From Curvibacter gracilis ATCC BAA-807 (GTDB lineage: Bacteria > Pseudomonadota > Gammaproteobacteria > Burkholderiales > Burkholderiaceae_C), in the NCBI RefSeq assembly GCF_000518645.1, contig NZ_JADZ01000032.1:1-64000 (forward strand): a stretch of 64,000 nucleotides of DNA, in the 5' to 3' direction. Positions within the stretch are counted from its first letter, which is position 1, and each line of letters opens with the position of its first letter. Position numbers and translations under genes: made by a program. The notes beneath the pieces were generated by a model. That model searched no databases. It had not been told where the DNA came from and was given only the letters and a program-made list of their open reading frames with translations. Of this stretch, positions 34,857-43,894 are shown in pieces.

Positions 34857-34873
34857 CTGGCATGAGTCATGCA
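34857..34873 (+). promoter_or_regulatory. Sigma-54 promoter of amt
   Basis: CTGGCATGAGTCATGCA fits the -24/-12 consensus YTGGCACGRNNNTTGCW with two mismatches; the invariant GG and GC are spaced correctly. It lies 33-49 nt upstream of the amt ATG. Confidence 0.75.
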
Positions 34874-34905
34874 CCTTGTGCGCCAGAAAAACCCCTGGAG
34901 GCAGG

Positions 34906-36243
34906 ATGCGCGCAAGAGTGTTGGGATACGGCAAGGCGTTTTGGGTGGTGGGCATGGCCTGTCTGGCCAGTACCGTAGCGGCCGAGTCGGCGGTGGCAAT
35001 CACCCGCCCGGGCCTGGTGCCCGAAGCCAGTCTGAACCCGGCCGACACGGCCTGGATGCTGAGTGCCACCGGCCTGGTGCTGCTCATGACCCTGCCGGGC
35101 CTGGCCTTGTTCTATGCCGGCATGGTGCGTCGCAAGAACGTGATCAACACCATGGCCAGCGTGCTGGCCGTGGCAGCGCTGGTCAGCCTGTTGTGGCTGG
35201 GCCTGGGCTATTCGCTGGCCTTCACGCCGGGCACCCCCTGGCTGGGCAGCCTGGCGCGGGCCGGCTTTGCGGGCATGGACTACGTGAAAGACAGCGCCCA
35301 GGTCGCGGTCAGCCATCTGGCGCCGCATGTGCCCGAGTCGGTGTTCGCCATGTTCCAGCTGACCTTTGCCGTCATCACGCCGGCCCTGATCGTGGGCGCG
35401 CTGGTCGAGCGCATGCGCTTTTCCGCCCTGTTGTGGTTTGCCGGCCTGTGGTCGCTGCTGGTGTATGCCCCGGTGGCGCACTGGGCCTGGGAGCCTGGCG
35501 GCTGGATGGCGCAACTCGGGACGCTGGATTTTGCCGGCGGCACCGTGGTGCACATCAATGCCGGTGCAGCAGGCCTGGTGTGTGCCTATGTGCTGGGGCC
35601 GCGCCTGGGCTACGGGCGCGAACCCTTTGAACCCTACAGCCTGGCCCTGACCATGGTCGGCACCGGCCTCTTGTGGGTGGGCTGGTTCGGCTTCAATGCC
35701 GGCTCGGCGCTGGCCGCCGACGGTCGGGCCGGCCTGGCCATGTTGGTGACCCACCTGGCCGCCAGTGCCGGTGCCCTGGCCTGGATGCTGGGGGAATGGG
35801 TGCGCCGGCGTCGCCCTTCGCTGCTGGGCTTGTGCTCCGGGGTGGTGGCGGGGCTGGTGGCCATCACGCCGGCATCCGGCTATGTGACGCCCGCCTCGGC
35901 CGTGCTGATCGGCGCGGTGGCCGGGCTGGCCTGCTATTGGGGCGCCACCGGCCTCAAGCGCCTGCTGCGCGCCGATGACTCGCTGGACGTCTTTGGCGTG
36001 CATGGCATCGGGGGCCTGGTGGGCTGTCTGATGACGGGCCTGCTGGCCAACCCGGTGGTGGGCGGTGCCAAGGGGCAACTGGTGGTGCAGGCCCTGGGTG
36101 CCGTGGCCGTGCTGGGCTACAGCCTGGTGATGACCTGGGTGGTGCTGGGGCTGACCCGTGTGCTGGTCGGCCTGCGCGTGGACGAGGCCAGCGAACAAGG
36201 CGGCCTGGACGTGGCCCAGCACCGCGAGCACCTGGGGGCATGA
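34906..36243 (+). CDS. amt: Ammonium transporter (Amt family)
   Basis: 445 aa from ATG 34906 with GGAGG at 34897-34901. A signal peptide, eleven membrane helices, the Amt signature in FHINAGAAGLVCAYVLG-type positions (VVHINAGAAGLV), and the pore twin histidines (VAHWAWEP and FGVHGIGGLVGCL). It conducts ammonium under nitrogen limitation. The NtrC site plus sigma-54 promoter upstream support that. No glnK is next to it, unlike the usual glnK-amtB pair. Confidence 0.95.
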   Translation: MRARVLGYGKAFWVVGMACLASTVAAESAVAITRPGLVPEASLNPADTAWMLSATGLVLLMTLPGLALFYAGMVRRKNVINTMASVLAVAALVSLLWLGLGYSLAFTPGTPWLGSLARAGFAGMDYVKDSAQVAVSHLAPHVPESVFAMFQLTFAVITPALIVGALVERMRFSALLWFAGLWSLLVYAPVAHWAWEPGGWMAQLGTLDFAGGTVVHINAGAAGLVCAYVLGPRLGYGREPFEPYSLALTMVGTGLLWVGWFGFNAGSALAADGRAGLAMLVTHLAASAGALAWMLGEWVRRRRPSLLGLCSGVVAGLVAITPASGYVTPASAVLIGAVAGLACYWGATGLKRLLRADDSLDVFGVHGIGGLVGCLMTGLLANPVVGGAKGQLVVQALGAVAVLGYSLVMTWVVLGLTRVLVGLRVDEASEQGGLDVAQHREHLGA

Positions 36244-36291
36244 GGCCCTGGCGCAAGATGTGCTCGATGCAATTTGTCTGGAGAACCGCTC

Positions 36292-36618
36292 ATGCTTGCC
36301 AGTGAAAAGTTGGCCATCGCGGCCCACCTGCATGTCTTGCTGCGTCGCAAGGCCGGCCGGGTGACGGATACCGAGTGGATGGCCATCAATGCCGACTATG
36401 CGGCTGAAATGGTGCGGGTGGCGCGCAGTGCAGCCCAGGAGGGTGCGCACGCCGACCTGGCCGAGTGGGCCGACAAGCTGGAGCAGGCCTGGAACCCCCG
36501 GCCAGCGGCGGCCGTGTCGGCGCGTGAGCAGGCGCTGGCGCGGGTGGGCCTGCGCGCCGCCACCCCGGCCAGCCCGCCCGACCCGGAGGCCCCGCGCTAC
36601 ATCGGCGGCCTGCGCTGA
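36292..36618 (+). CDS. Hypothetical small soluble protein
   Basis: 108 aa from ATG 36292 with GGAGAA at 36280-36285. The N-terminal ~60 residues form charged helices (LASEKLAIAAHLHVLLRRKAGRVTDTEWMAINADYAAEMVRVARS), then an Ala/Pro tail ends in YIGGLR. I recognise the first part only as something repeatedly seen in Burkholderiales. It lies 48 nt after amt on the same strand and may be cotranscribed. Confidence 0.75.
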   Translation: MLASEKLAIAAHLHVLLRRKAGRVTDTEWMAINADYAAEMVRVARSAAQEGAHADLAEWADKLEQAWNPRPAAAVSAREQALARVGLRAATPASPPDPEAPRYIGGLR

Positions 36619-36637
36619 GCCCGGCCCCCGGGTGGGG

Positions 36638-37357
36638 TCAGGGCTTGAACTCCACCCACACCTCGAACTGCGCTTCGGCCATCTTCATGTCGGGCGGCGG
36701 CGGCGGGTAGCTGGCCGACTGCACCGATTGCAGCGCGGCGCGGTCCACCAGGCCCATGCCGCTGCCCACCAGCACCCGGGCGTTGGTCGGGGTGGTGCCG
36801 CGCAGCGTGAAGGCCACCCGGGTGCGTCCATGGAAGTCCGCGGCCACGGCCGCCGGTGGGTAGATGAAGGCGGCCTGCACGGCGGCCCGCACCTTGGCGA
36901 TGTACTCGGGCGAAGGCCCCACCGGGCCGGCGGGCGGTGGAGGGGGCGGCGGCGCCGGTGGTGCGGCCGCTGCCACGGGCGCTGCGGCCTGCACCGGGGG
37001 GGCGGCGGCCACCTCGCTGGGGGCGCTGCTCACCGGCAGCGGGGGCGCCGGCACCGGCGCTGCGGCCGGGGCGGCGGCAGGGCGAGGCGCGCGCTGCACG
37101 GGCTGGGGCGCCGGCACCGGTGGGGGCGGCTTGCTCACCGGCGGTGTTGGCGGTGCCTGGGGCGTGGGCGCAGGGGCCGCCTCGATCTGCAGCGGCAGCA
37201 CGCGCAGCGGTGGCTCGGCCGGGTGCAGGCTCAGCCAGACCAGCAGACCGGCCACGGCCGCAGCTTCCAGGGTCAGCGCTGCGCCGAAGGACTGCCAAAG
37301 TGGGGTGTGTGCGGGCAGCGGCATGGCGGATGGCCGGGCGGCGGACAGGCTGCTCAT
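36638..37357 (-). CDS. tonB: TonB-like energy transducer
   Basis: 239 aa. A single membrane helix (FGAALTLEAAAVAGLLVWLSL), a long Pro/Ala-rich periplasmic spacer of ~120 residues, and a C-terminal TonB_C domain (YIAKVRAAVQAAFIYPPAA ... GRTRVAFTLRGTTPTNARVLVGSG). It couples the proton gradient via ExbBD to the receptor. Overlaps exbD by 4 nt, so it ends the receptor-ExbB-ExbD-TonB unit. Confidence 0.93.
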   Translation of the reverse strand: MSSLSAARPSAMPLPAHTPLWQSFGAALTLEAAAVAGLLVWLSLHPAEPPLRVLPLQIEAAPAPTPQAPPTPPVSKPPPPVPAPQPVQRAPRPAAAPAAAPVPAPPLPVSSAPSEVAAAPPVQAAAPVAAAAPPAPPPPPPPAGPVGPSPEYIAKVRAAVQAAFIYPPAAVAADFHGRTRVAFTLRGTTPTNARVLVGSGMGLVDRAALQSVQSASYPPPPPDMKMAEAQFEVWVEFKP

Positions 37358-37749
37358 GGCTGCACGGTGCGGGCCGCCAGGCCGATCTGGGTGGCGCCGC
37401 CCAGGCGCACGGCGTCGATGGCGCCCATCAGCTGCTGCAGGTTGACGTGCTCGCCGCCGGCGATGGTGACGGCCAGGTGGGCGGCGTCGCGCTGCTTGAC
37501 CAGGGCGGTCAGCTGAGGCGCCGGCAGGCTTTGCCCGTCCACGTGCAGCGAGCCGTCCTCATGCACCTCGACCAGCAGTTTGGGCGAGGGCATGGCCGTG
37601 GCCGTGCTGCTGGTGGGCAGCTTGCTGACGTGGCCCGAGGTGGGGATCATCTTCAGGGTCATCATGGCAAAGAAGACCAGCAGGAACAGCATGATGTCGA
37701 TCATCGGAATGATCTCGATGCGGGCTTTCTTGGTTTCGAAGTAACGCAT
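37354..37749 (-). CDS. exbD: ExbD biopolymer transport protein
   Basis: 131 aa. One N-terminal helix (IEIIPMIDIMLFLLVFFAMM) with the essential Asp (PMIDIMLFLL), then the periplasmic domain. Part of the TonB motor. Overlaps tonB and follows exbB by 6 nt. Confidence 0.93.
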   Translation of the reverse strand: MRYFETKKARIEIIPMIDIMLFLLVFFAMMTLKMIPTSGHVSKLPTSSTATAMPSPKLLVEVHEDGSLHVDGQSLPAPQLTALVKQRDAAHLAVTIAGGEHVNLQQLMGAIDAVRLGGATQIGLAARTVQP

Positions 37750-37755
37750 GGCAGC

Positions 37756-38406
37756 TCACACGGCCTTCAGGTGCGAGGGCTGCTGCGCAGGCTGAGGACG
37801 GCGGCGGTTCAGCAGCATGATCTTGAGGGTTTCGAGCTGGTGCACGATCACCCGCACCCGGGTGCTCAGCCAGTTGAAGAAGATCAGGCCCAGCATGGCG
37901 ATGAACAGGCCGCAGGCGGTGGCAATCAGGGCTTCGGCAATGCCGCCTGTGACCTGGCTGGCCCCGTTCTGCACGTCGTCCAGCACCGAGAAGGCGCGGA
38001 ACATGCCCACGATGGTGCCGAACAGGCCCAGCAGCGGGGCCAGGGTGATGACCGTGTCCAGCACCCACAGCGAACGGTCCAGCAGCGGCACCTCGTGCAT
38101 CAGCGATTCTTCGACGTGGCCGGCGGCGGTTTCGGTGGACGAATCGGCCGGCTCGTTGTCCAGGCTGCGGATCACCCGCACATGCGGCTGGTCGGCATGC
38201 TTTTTCAGCAGCACCTGGGTGGCGGGTGCCTGCAGGGCCGGGTCCTCGCGCAGCGCATTCATCAGGTCGACGCCGGCTTGCTGCATGTTCAGCAGGTGGC
38301 GGCTGCGTTCGATGATCACGGTCAGGGCGATCAGCAGCAGCAGGCCCATCAGGTACAGGGTGCCGCCGGAGGCGTTGGCCAATTCAAAGAGTTTGGAGGG
38401 GGTCAT
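37756..38406 (-). CDS. exbB: ExbB / TolQ-type motor protein
   Basis: 216 aa from ATG 38406, three membrane helices with LYLMGLLLLIALTVIIERS, APLLGLFGTIVGMFRAF and IAEALIATACGLFIAMLGLIFFN, the MotA/TolQ/ExbB family core. Stator of the TonB motor. Confidence 0.92.
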   Translation of the reverse strand: MTPSKLFELANASGGTLYLMGLLLLIALTVIIERSRHLLNMQQAGVDLMNALREDPALQAPATQVLLKKHADQPHVRVIRSLDNEPADSSTETAAGHVEESLMHEVPLLDRSLWVLDTVITLAPLLGLFGTIVGMFRAFSVLDDVQNGASQVTGGIAEALIATACGLFIAMLGLIFFNWLSTRVRVIVHQLETLKIMLLNRRRPQPAQQPSHLKAV

Positions 38407-38514
38407 GTCAGGCTCGGGCTGGGTTGTCAGTGGGGGGGCTCGGAAGGCAGACGGGGCCAGCATGGCTGGCCCCGGTCGGCGGGTGGAGGTCCGTGGGGCC
38501 GGGGGCTCCGCGGC

Positions 38515-40773
38515 TCAGAAGTCGGCGCGGGCCGACAGCATGTAGCTGCGCGGTGCCTGCCACTGGTACTGGGTGGAGGCGCTGCTCAGCGGGCCGCTCA
38601 CGGCAACCAGGTTCTGCTTGTTGGTCAGGTTGAAGACGCTGAACTGCAGCTTCAGGGCCTTGGCGCCCATCAACGCGCCCACGTTCTTGAAGGTGTAGGC
38701 CACGTTCAGGTCGGTGTTGTCGATGTGGTTGAGCTTGCCGCCCAGCTTGGCGTTGTACTGCTCGCCGATGCGCTTGAAGATCAGCGAGGCGTTCCAGGGG
38801 CCGATGTTGTAGAGCGCGCCCAGGGCGGTGGTCACGTTGGGGGCGTTGGGCACATCCCCGGTGGGCTGGCCGTTGGCCGCATTGCCGGCCTTGTACTTGG
38901 CGCTGTTGACGCCCACGTTGCCGTAGGCGGCCAGGCCCTGGCCGATCATGTAGGTGGCCTCGCCTTCGATGCCCTTGTAGATGGCGCCGCCGGCGTTGAT
39001 GTAGTTCGGGTTGGCGCTGGTGCCGGTGTTGAGCTGCAGGTTGTTGACCGTGATGTAGTAGATGTCACCCGACAGCGTGAGCGCATCCGATTTGTGCACG
39101 GCACCGACCTGGTAGTTGGTGGTGGTCTGCGGATCGGGGGCGGCGCTGTTGGGCGAGCCCACCCCCAGGAAAGGCACCTGCATGCCCTTGGCGTATTGGG
39201 CGTACAGCGAGTTGCTGCCGTCGAGCTGCTGGTTCACGGTCAGGAAGGGCAGCACGGCGTGGTAGGTGTACTGGTAGTCCTGCGGGGTCAGCGATTTCTG
39301 ATTCAGGGCCGACTTCAGGCCCATGTGGTACCACATGGTCTTCAGGCCGGGGGTCACGGTCAGGCCCTTGGCGGCGGCCCATTCGAATTCGGCAAAGGGC
39401 TGCACCTGGTGCCAGTTCGAGTTTTGCTCGGCAAAGTTGGACGAGGTCACCACGCCGGTCGGGTAAGAGGCGTTGGCGCCAGGCAACTGCTGGCCGGTGG
39501 TCAGGTCGGCCTCGAGGTTGTGGCGCTGGGTGCGCGAGCCCTCGTACCAGAAGCCGGTGCGCAGCAGGCCGGCGTCAAACTGTTTCGTGGCCTTGAACAC
39601 ATCACCCCAGACCCGGTACATGTTGAGCTTGAAGTAGCCCGGCACATCGCCATTGGCCAGGGTGACCGGCTTCTTGAGCAGGTTGGTGAAGCTCAGGCTG
39701 GAGTCGGCAGTTCCGTTGTACAGCGACGGGTCCTGGCCGGCCGTGGTGCTGTTGGTGTAGGCGTAGGTGTAGGCGTTGTTGTCGATCTCCCAGCCCGAGG
39801 CCAGCCGGCTTTGCAGGCGCACATACTCCATGTCGGTCTGCTTGGCGGCGTAGTTGTAGCCGTAGTAGCCCTGGCTGCGCGGGTTGCCGTTCAGGCTGTA
39901 GTTCATGCCCATGGCGTTCACCTGGGCGCGCGTCGGGCCGGTGGCGTTGTCCGGCGTGTTGGTCTTCACATCGGCCAGGCTCATGAACAGCGTCAGCAGC
40001 GTGCTGTCGCCCACCGGGCGCTGGTACTTGGCGGTGATGTTCTTGTTGACCTGGTCGTTGTGCGTCAGGTAGCCCTTGGCGCCCATGTGCTGGGCATTGA
40101 GCTGCAGGGTGGCATCGCTGCCCTCCATGCGGCCGCTTTCGTAGGCAATGCCTTCCAGCACCGTGCCCCATGAACCCACCGAGCCATACACCTGCACCTG
40201 CTGCTTTTCCGACGGCGTCTTGGAGAACAGGTTGACGCTGCCGCCGTAGGTGGAATAGCCGATGTTGCTGGCATTGCCCGGGCCGCGTTCGATCACCATG
40301 CCGCCGATCACCGAGGCCGGGAAGTAGGCGGTCGAGTGGTGGGTCGGGCCGTTCGAGTCGCCGAAGGGGATGCCGTCGAAGGTGACGTTGTACTCACCGT
40401 CCTGGAAGCCGCGCAGGCTCATCTTCTGGTCGGCCAGGCCGGGGCCGTTGGTGGATGGCATCGAGGCCACGCTGGGGGCGATGGCCGTGATGGTGTTGAA
40501 GTTGCCGGTGGGCGGGGTCGAGTCTTCGATGAAGGCGCGCGAGATGATGGACTGGGGCTGGGTGGCCTTCAGGCTGGCCTGGGTGGGGGCCACCGAGGCG
40601 GCGGTGCCGCGTTCGGCTTTCACGGTCGGGGTGGCGGCGGCGCCGCCGCTGCCGCCGACGGTGCCGAGGTCAACGGTGTCGGCCAGGGCGGCCTGCGAGG
40701 CCCCCAGGGAGATCAGGGCCAGCGACAGCAGGCGCGTCAGGGTGCGTGTTGGGAAAGGACAGACGTGGGACAT
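38515..40773 (-). CDS. TonB-dependent outer-membrane receptor
   Basis: 752 aa from ATG 40773 (a longer frame begins at 40812). Signal peptide, a plug domain (SIISRAFIEDSTPPTGNF, MSLRGFQDGEYNVTFDGIPFGDSN, GMVIERGPGNASNIGYSTYGGSVNLFSKTP), then a 22-strand barrel and a terminal Phe (MLSARADF) for BAM insertion. An N-terminal VDLGTVGGSGG may serve as TonB box. First gene of receptor-exbB-exbD-tonB. A strong Pho box upstream and a divergent phosphoesterase point to a phosphorylated ligand; direct evidence of the substrate is lacking. Confidence 0.93.
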   Translation of the reverse strand: MSHVCPFPTRTLTRLLSLALISLGASQAALADTVDLGTVGGSGGAAATPTVKAERGTAASVAPTQASLKATQPQSIISRAFIEDSTPPTGNFNTITAIAPSVASMPSTNGPGLADQKMSLRGFQDGEYNVTFDGIPFGDSNGPTHHSTAYFPASVIGGMVIERGPGNASNIGYSTYGGSVNLFSKTPSEKQQVQVYGSVGSWGTVLEGIAYESGRMEGSDATLQLNAQHMGAKGYLTHNDQVNKNITAKYQRPVGDSTLLTLFMSLADVKTNTPDNATGPTRAQVNAMGMNYSLNGNPRSQGYYGYNYAAKQTDMEYVRLQSRLASGWEIDNNAYTYAYTNSTTAGQDPSLYNGTADSSLSFTNLLKKPVTLANGDVPGYFKLNMYRVWGDVFKATKQFDAGLLRTGFWYEGSRTQRHNLEADLTTGQQLPGANASYPTGVVTSSNFAEQNSNWHQVQPFAEFEWAAAKGLTVTPGLKTMWYHMGLKSALNQKSLTPQDYQYTYHAVLPFLTVNQQLDGSNSLYAQYAKGMQVPFLGVGSPNSAAPDPQTTTNYQVGAVHKSDALTLSGDIYYITVNNLQLNTGTSANPNYINAGGAIYKGIEGEATYMIGQGLAAYGNVGVNSAKYKAGNAANGQPTGDVPNAPNVTTALGALYNIGPWNASLIFKRIGEQYNAKLGGKLNHIDNTDLNVAYTFKNVGALMGAKALKLQFSVFNLTNKQNLVAVSGPLSSASTQYQWQAPRSYMLSARADF

Positions 40774-40830
40774 GTTATGAATTCTTCTGCGAAGGGTGGG
40801 ATGCGAGGTCAAGCCAAGGGGAACCCCGGG

Positions 40831-40875
40831 AATCTAGTGAGGCCCCGTGACATGCCGTTGACGTTGCCGTGACAA
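40831..40875 (-). promoter_or_regulatory. Pho box and -10 of the receptor operon
   Basis: On the minus strand three 7-mers, TTGTCAC (40869-40875), ACGTCAA (40858-40864) and ATGTCAC (40847-40853), recur every 11 nt as in PhoB boxes. After the last one comes a 10-nt gap and then TAGATT (40831-40836), the same spacing as in E. coli phoA (box, 10 nt, -10). The receptor ATG is 58 nt downstream. The other strand leads to the phosphoesterase gene. Confidence 0.72.
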
Positions 40876-40958
40876 ATTGATACATGTCCCCGTCGGACTG
40901 GCAGGCGTTAAGCTCTGCGCCTCCTGAGGTTTCCGGTGTGCGTGCGAGAGGGCTGCCC

Positions 40959-42137
40959 ATGACATTGCGATTGAATTGGCTTCTGGCGGGCTGCTGCGCC
41001 TGGCTGCTGTCGGCCTGCGCCGCCCCCGAGAGCGTCGTGCCTGGGGCAGCATCGCTTGTGGCACCTGTGGCGGTGGCGGCACCTGCGCTGGCGCAGAAGG
41101 CGAGCGCCGAGCCGCCGGCCCCGGTGTTCCACTTCACCACCGTGGGCGACAGCCGGCATGACCCGCGCGCTCCGGGCTTGACGGGGCAGGACCGGCGCTG
41201 GCTGCAGGCCACCCAGGTGCTGGCGCGCATGACCCGTGAGATGGCCGCGGTGCGGCCGCAGGCCCTGGTCTTCAACGGCGACATGATCATGGGCTACACC
41301 CGGGATGCCACCCAGGTCGAGCGCGAGTACGCCTACTGGCGCGGCATGGTGGCCGGCTTGATGGAGCAGGGCACCTACGTGCTGCCGGTGCCGGGCAACC
41401 ACGAGGTTCAGGTGCCGACCCGGCTGCCCAATGGGCGCACCGAGAAGCTGGCGCAAGCCTGGCTGGAAGACGCCTGGCGGGCCAACATGGGGGACCTGAT
41501 CCTGGACGAGACCCGCTGGAGCCGGCTCACCGGGCAGCCCGCCCAGGCCTGGAAGCCATCCCACGCCCCGGCGCCGGGCAGCGATGGCGTCAGCACCCCC
41601 CAACAGCAGCTCAGCTATTCATTCGACGTGGGCGCCGTGCACCTGGCCGTCATCAACACCGACCCGGTCGGCTTCGACAGTTCGGCGCCGGTGCGCTGGT
41701 TGCGTGCCGACCTGGCGGCAGCCAAGGCGCGCGGGGCGCGGCAGTTTTTCGTGTTCGGCCACAAGATGGCCTATGTGTATGAGTTCCAGGCCGGGGTGGC
41801 CGAGCGTGAGGACGGTCTGAACGTGCGGCCTGCCCTGCGCGATGCGTTCTGGGACGTGATCGAAGCCTATGGCGCCACCTACTTCTGCGGCCACCAGCAC
41901 ATCTACCACGCCTCGCAGCCCCGGCTGGCGCAGGGGGGGCGGGCCTGGCAGGTGATCGTGGGCTCGGGCGGCTCGCCCTTTGCCGCCTGGCCCGGGCAGA
42001 GCAGCAACCCCTTCGACCGCTTCTATGCCTGGGCGGATGTGAAGGTGTATGCCGATGACCGGGTGCAGATCCAGGTGCTGGGTTTTGACGAGCACTTCGG
42101 CCCCACCCAGGTGCTGAAGACCTGGGAGCTGCGCTGA
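40959..42137 (+). CDS. Lipoprotein metallophosphoesterase (calcineurin-like)
   Basis: 392 aa from ATG 40959. Lipobox LLSAC with the lipidated cysteine at residue 20. All metal-binding blocks are present: GDSRHD, FNGDMIMG, GNHEV, FGHKMAY and FCGHQHIYH. The family hydrolyses phosphomono- or diesters. It faces away from the TonB-dependent receptor and shares the gap with its Pho box. An envelope enzyme that frees phosphate or the moiety imported by the receptor is a reasonable inference. Confidence 0.9.
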   Translation: MTLRLNWLLAGCCAWLLSACAAPESVVPGAASLVAPVAVAAPALAQKASAEPPAPVFHFTTVGDSRHDPRAPGLTGQDRRWLQATQVLARMTREMAAVRPQALVFNGDMIMGYTRDATQVEREYAYWRGMVAGLMEQGTYVLPVPGNHEVQVPTRLPNGRTEKLAQAWLEDAWRANMGDLILDETRWSRLTGQPAQAWKPSHAPAPGSDGVSTPQQQLSYSFDVGAVHLAVINTDPVGFDSSAPVRWLRADLAAAKARGARQFFVFGHKMAYVYEFQAGVAEREDGLNVRPALRDAFWDVIEAYGATYFCGHQHIYHASQPRLAQGGRAWQVIVGSGGSPFAAWPGQSSNPFDRFYAWADVKVYADDRVQIQVLGFDEHFGPTQVLKTWELR

Positions 42138-42143
42138 AGAGGC

Positions 42144-43871
42144 TCAGCTGCGCCTGGTGATCCAGCCGGCGGCGCGCTCGGCCATCATGAGGGTGGGGCT
42201 GTTGGTGTTGCCGCTGGTGATGGTGGGCATCACGCCGGCATCGACCACACGCAGGCCGGCGATGGTGCGCCGTGCCTGGCCCGGCTGAGCCACGCCATCG
42301 AACACGCGCAGGCGGGAGTCGACCACCGCCTGCGGGTCGTCGGCGCGCCCCATGCGCGTGGTGCCCACGGGGTGGAAGATGGTGGTGGCGATGTCGCCGG
42401 CCAGCCGGGCCAGCTCCTCATCGCTCTGGTATTGGGTGCCGGGCTTGAATTCTTCGGGCTGGTAGCGTGCCAGCGCGGGCTGGGCCACGATGCGCCGCGT
42501 CAGGCGCAGGCTGTCGGCGGCCACCTGGCGGTCTTCCTCGGTGCTGAGGTAGTTGGGGGCGATGGCGGGCGCTTCGTCGAAGCGCGGGCTTTTCACCAGC
42601 ACCGTGCCGCGGCTGCTGGGGTTGAGGTTGCACACACTGGCCGTGAAGGCATTGAAGCTGTGCAGGGGCTCGCCGAAGGCGTCCAGGCTCAAGGGCTGCA
42701 CGTGGTACTGGAGGTTGGGGTGGGGCAGATCGGGCCGGCTGCGCGTGAAGGCGCCCAACTGGCTGGGGGCCATGCTCATGGGGCCGCTGCGTTTCAAGGC
42801 GTACTCCAGGCCGATCATGGCCTTGCCCCACAGGCTGTTGGCCAGGGTGTTGAGCGTCTTCACGCCCTGCACCTTGAACACGGCCCGGATCTGCAGGTGG
42901 TCCTGCAGGTTGTGGCCCACCCCGGGCAGGTCGACCTGGGGCGCAATGCCACGGGCCAGCAGCTCGGGCGCCGATCCGATGCCCGAGAGTTGCAGGATCT
43001 GCGGCGTGCCGATGCTGCCCGCGCACAGCACCACCTCGGCACTGGCCCGGGCCGTGATCATCTCGCTGCCGTTCCAGACCTGCACGCCGGTGCAACGCCG
43101 GCTGCCGTCGGCCTGGGTTTCCAGCAGCAGCCGCGCCACCTGGGCCTGGGTCCAGAGTTCGAAGTTGGGGCGCGCATAGCAGGTGGGGCGCAAAAAGGCC
43201 TTGGCCGAGTTCCAGCGCCAGCCGCTTTTCTGGTTCACCTCGAAATAGCCCACGCCCTCGTTGCTGCCCTGGTTGAAGTCGTCGCTGGCCGGCACCCCCG
43301 CCTGCTGGGCCGCCTGGGCAAAGGCGTCCAGGATGTCCCAGCGCAGGCGCTGCTTCTCGACCCGCCACTCACCGGTGCTGCCGGTGCGCCGGTGGCCGTG
43401 CAGCTTTTCGAAGCCGGTGGGTGAGGCGCCGGGGGGGTCCAGCCGCCAGTGGTCTTCGTGCCGCATGAACTCGGGCAGCACGTGTTGCCAGCGCCAGGCG
43501 TCGTCACCGGTCAGCTTGGCCCAATGCTCGTAGTCGCGGGCCTGGCCGCGCATGTAGATCATGCCGTTGATGCTGCTGCAGCCGCCCAGGGTCTTGCCGC
43601 GCGGGTAACGCAGGGTGCGTCCGTTCAGGCCGGCGGCCGGCTCGGTCTGGTAGAGCCAGTCGGTGCGCGGGTTGCCGATGCAGTACAGGTAGCCCACCGG
43701 GATGTGGATCCAGTGGTAGTCGTCCTTGCGGCCCGCCTCGATCAGCAGCACCCGGCGCTGGGGGTCGGCACTGAGCCGGTTGGCCATCAGGGCGCCCGCC
43801 GTGCCGGCGCCGATCACGATGTAGTCGAACAAGGCCTCGGCGGTGGTGGTCGGGGCGGTGGCTGGGCTCAT
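42144..43871 (-). CDS. GMC-family FAD oxidoreductase (choline dehydrogenase-like)
   Basis: 575 aa. FAD-binding start FDYIVIGAGTAGALMANRLS, PROSITE-type GMC signature 1 in GKTLGGCSSINGMIYMRG, signature 2 in GSIGTPQILQLSGIG, and the C-terminal active-site HPVGTTRMG and NTNSPTLMMAERAAGWI with a His/Asn pair. It oxidises an alcohol such as an aliphatic alcohol or choline-type compound; betaine synthesis cannot be claimed without betB or betI. Divergent from a LysR gene. Confidence 0.9.
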   Translation of the reverse strand: MSPATAPTTTAEALFDYIVIGAGTAGALMANRLSADPQRRVLLIEAGRKDDYHWIHIPVGYLYCIGNPRTDWLYQTEPAAGLNGRTLRYPRGKTLGGCSSINGMIYMRGQARDYEHWAKLTGDDAWRWQHVLPEFMRHEDHWRLDPPGASPTGFEKLHGHRRTGSTGEWRVEKQRLRWDILDAFAQAAQQAGVPASDDFNQGSNEGVGYFEVNQKSGWRWNSAKAFLRPTCYARPNFELWTQAQVARLLLETQADGSRRCTGVQVWNGSEMITARASAEVVLCAGSIGTPQILQLSGIGSAPELLARGIAPQVDLPGVGHNLQDHLQIRAVFKVQGVKTLNTLANSLWGKAMIGLEYALKRSGPMSMAPSQLGAFTRSRPDLPHPNLQYHVQPLSLDAFGEPLHSFNAFTASVCNLNPSSRGTVLVKSPRFDEAPAIAPNYLSTEEDRQVAADSLRLTRRIVAQPALARYQPEEFKPGTQYQSDEELARLAGDIATTIFHPVGTTRMGRADDPQAVVDSRLRVFDGVAQPGQARRTIAGLRVVDAGVMPTITSGNTNSPTLMMAERAAGWITRRS

Positions 43872-43894
43872 GGTGTCTCCGTGGGCGTTTATTT

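Noticed and set aside
36937-40173. Very long plus-strand open frame (about 1078 codons) across tonB, exbD, exbB and the receptor
   Set aside because: It is antisense to four well-supported genes, its translation is low-complexity Gly/His/Gln-rich and shows no domain. It is the usual shadow of GC-rich codon bias.
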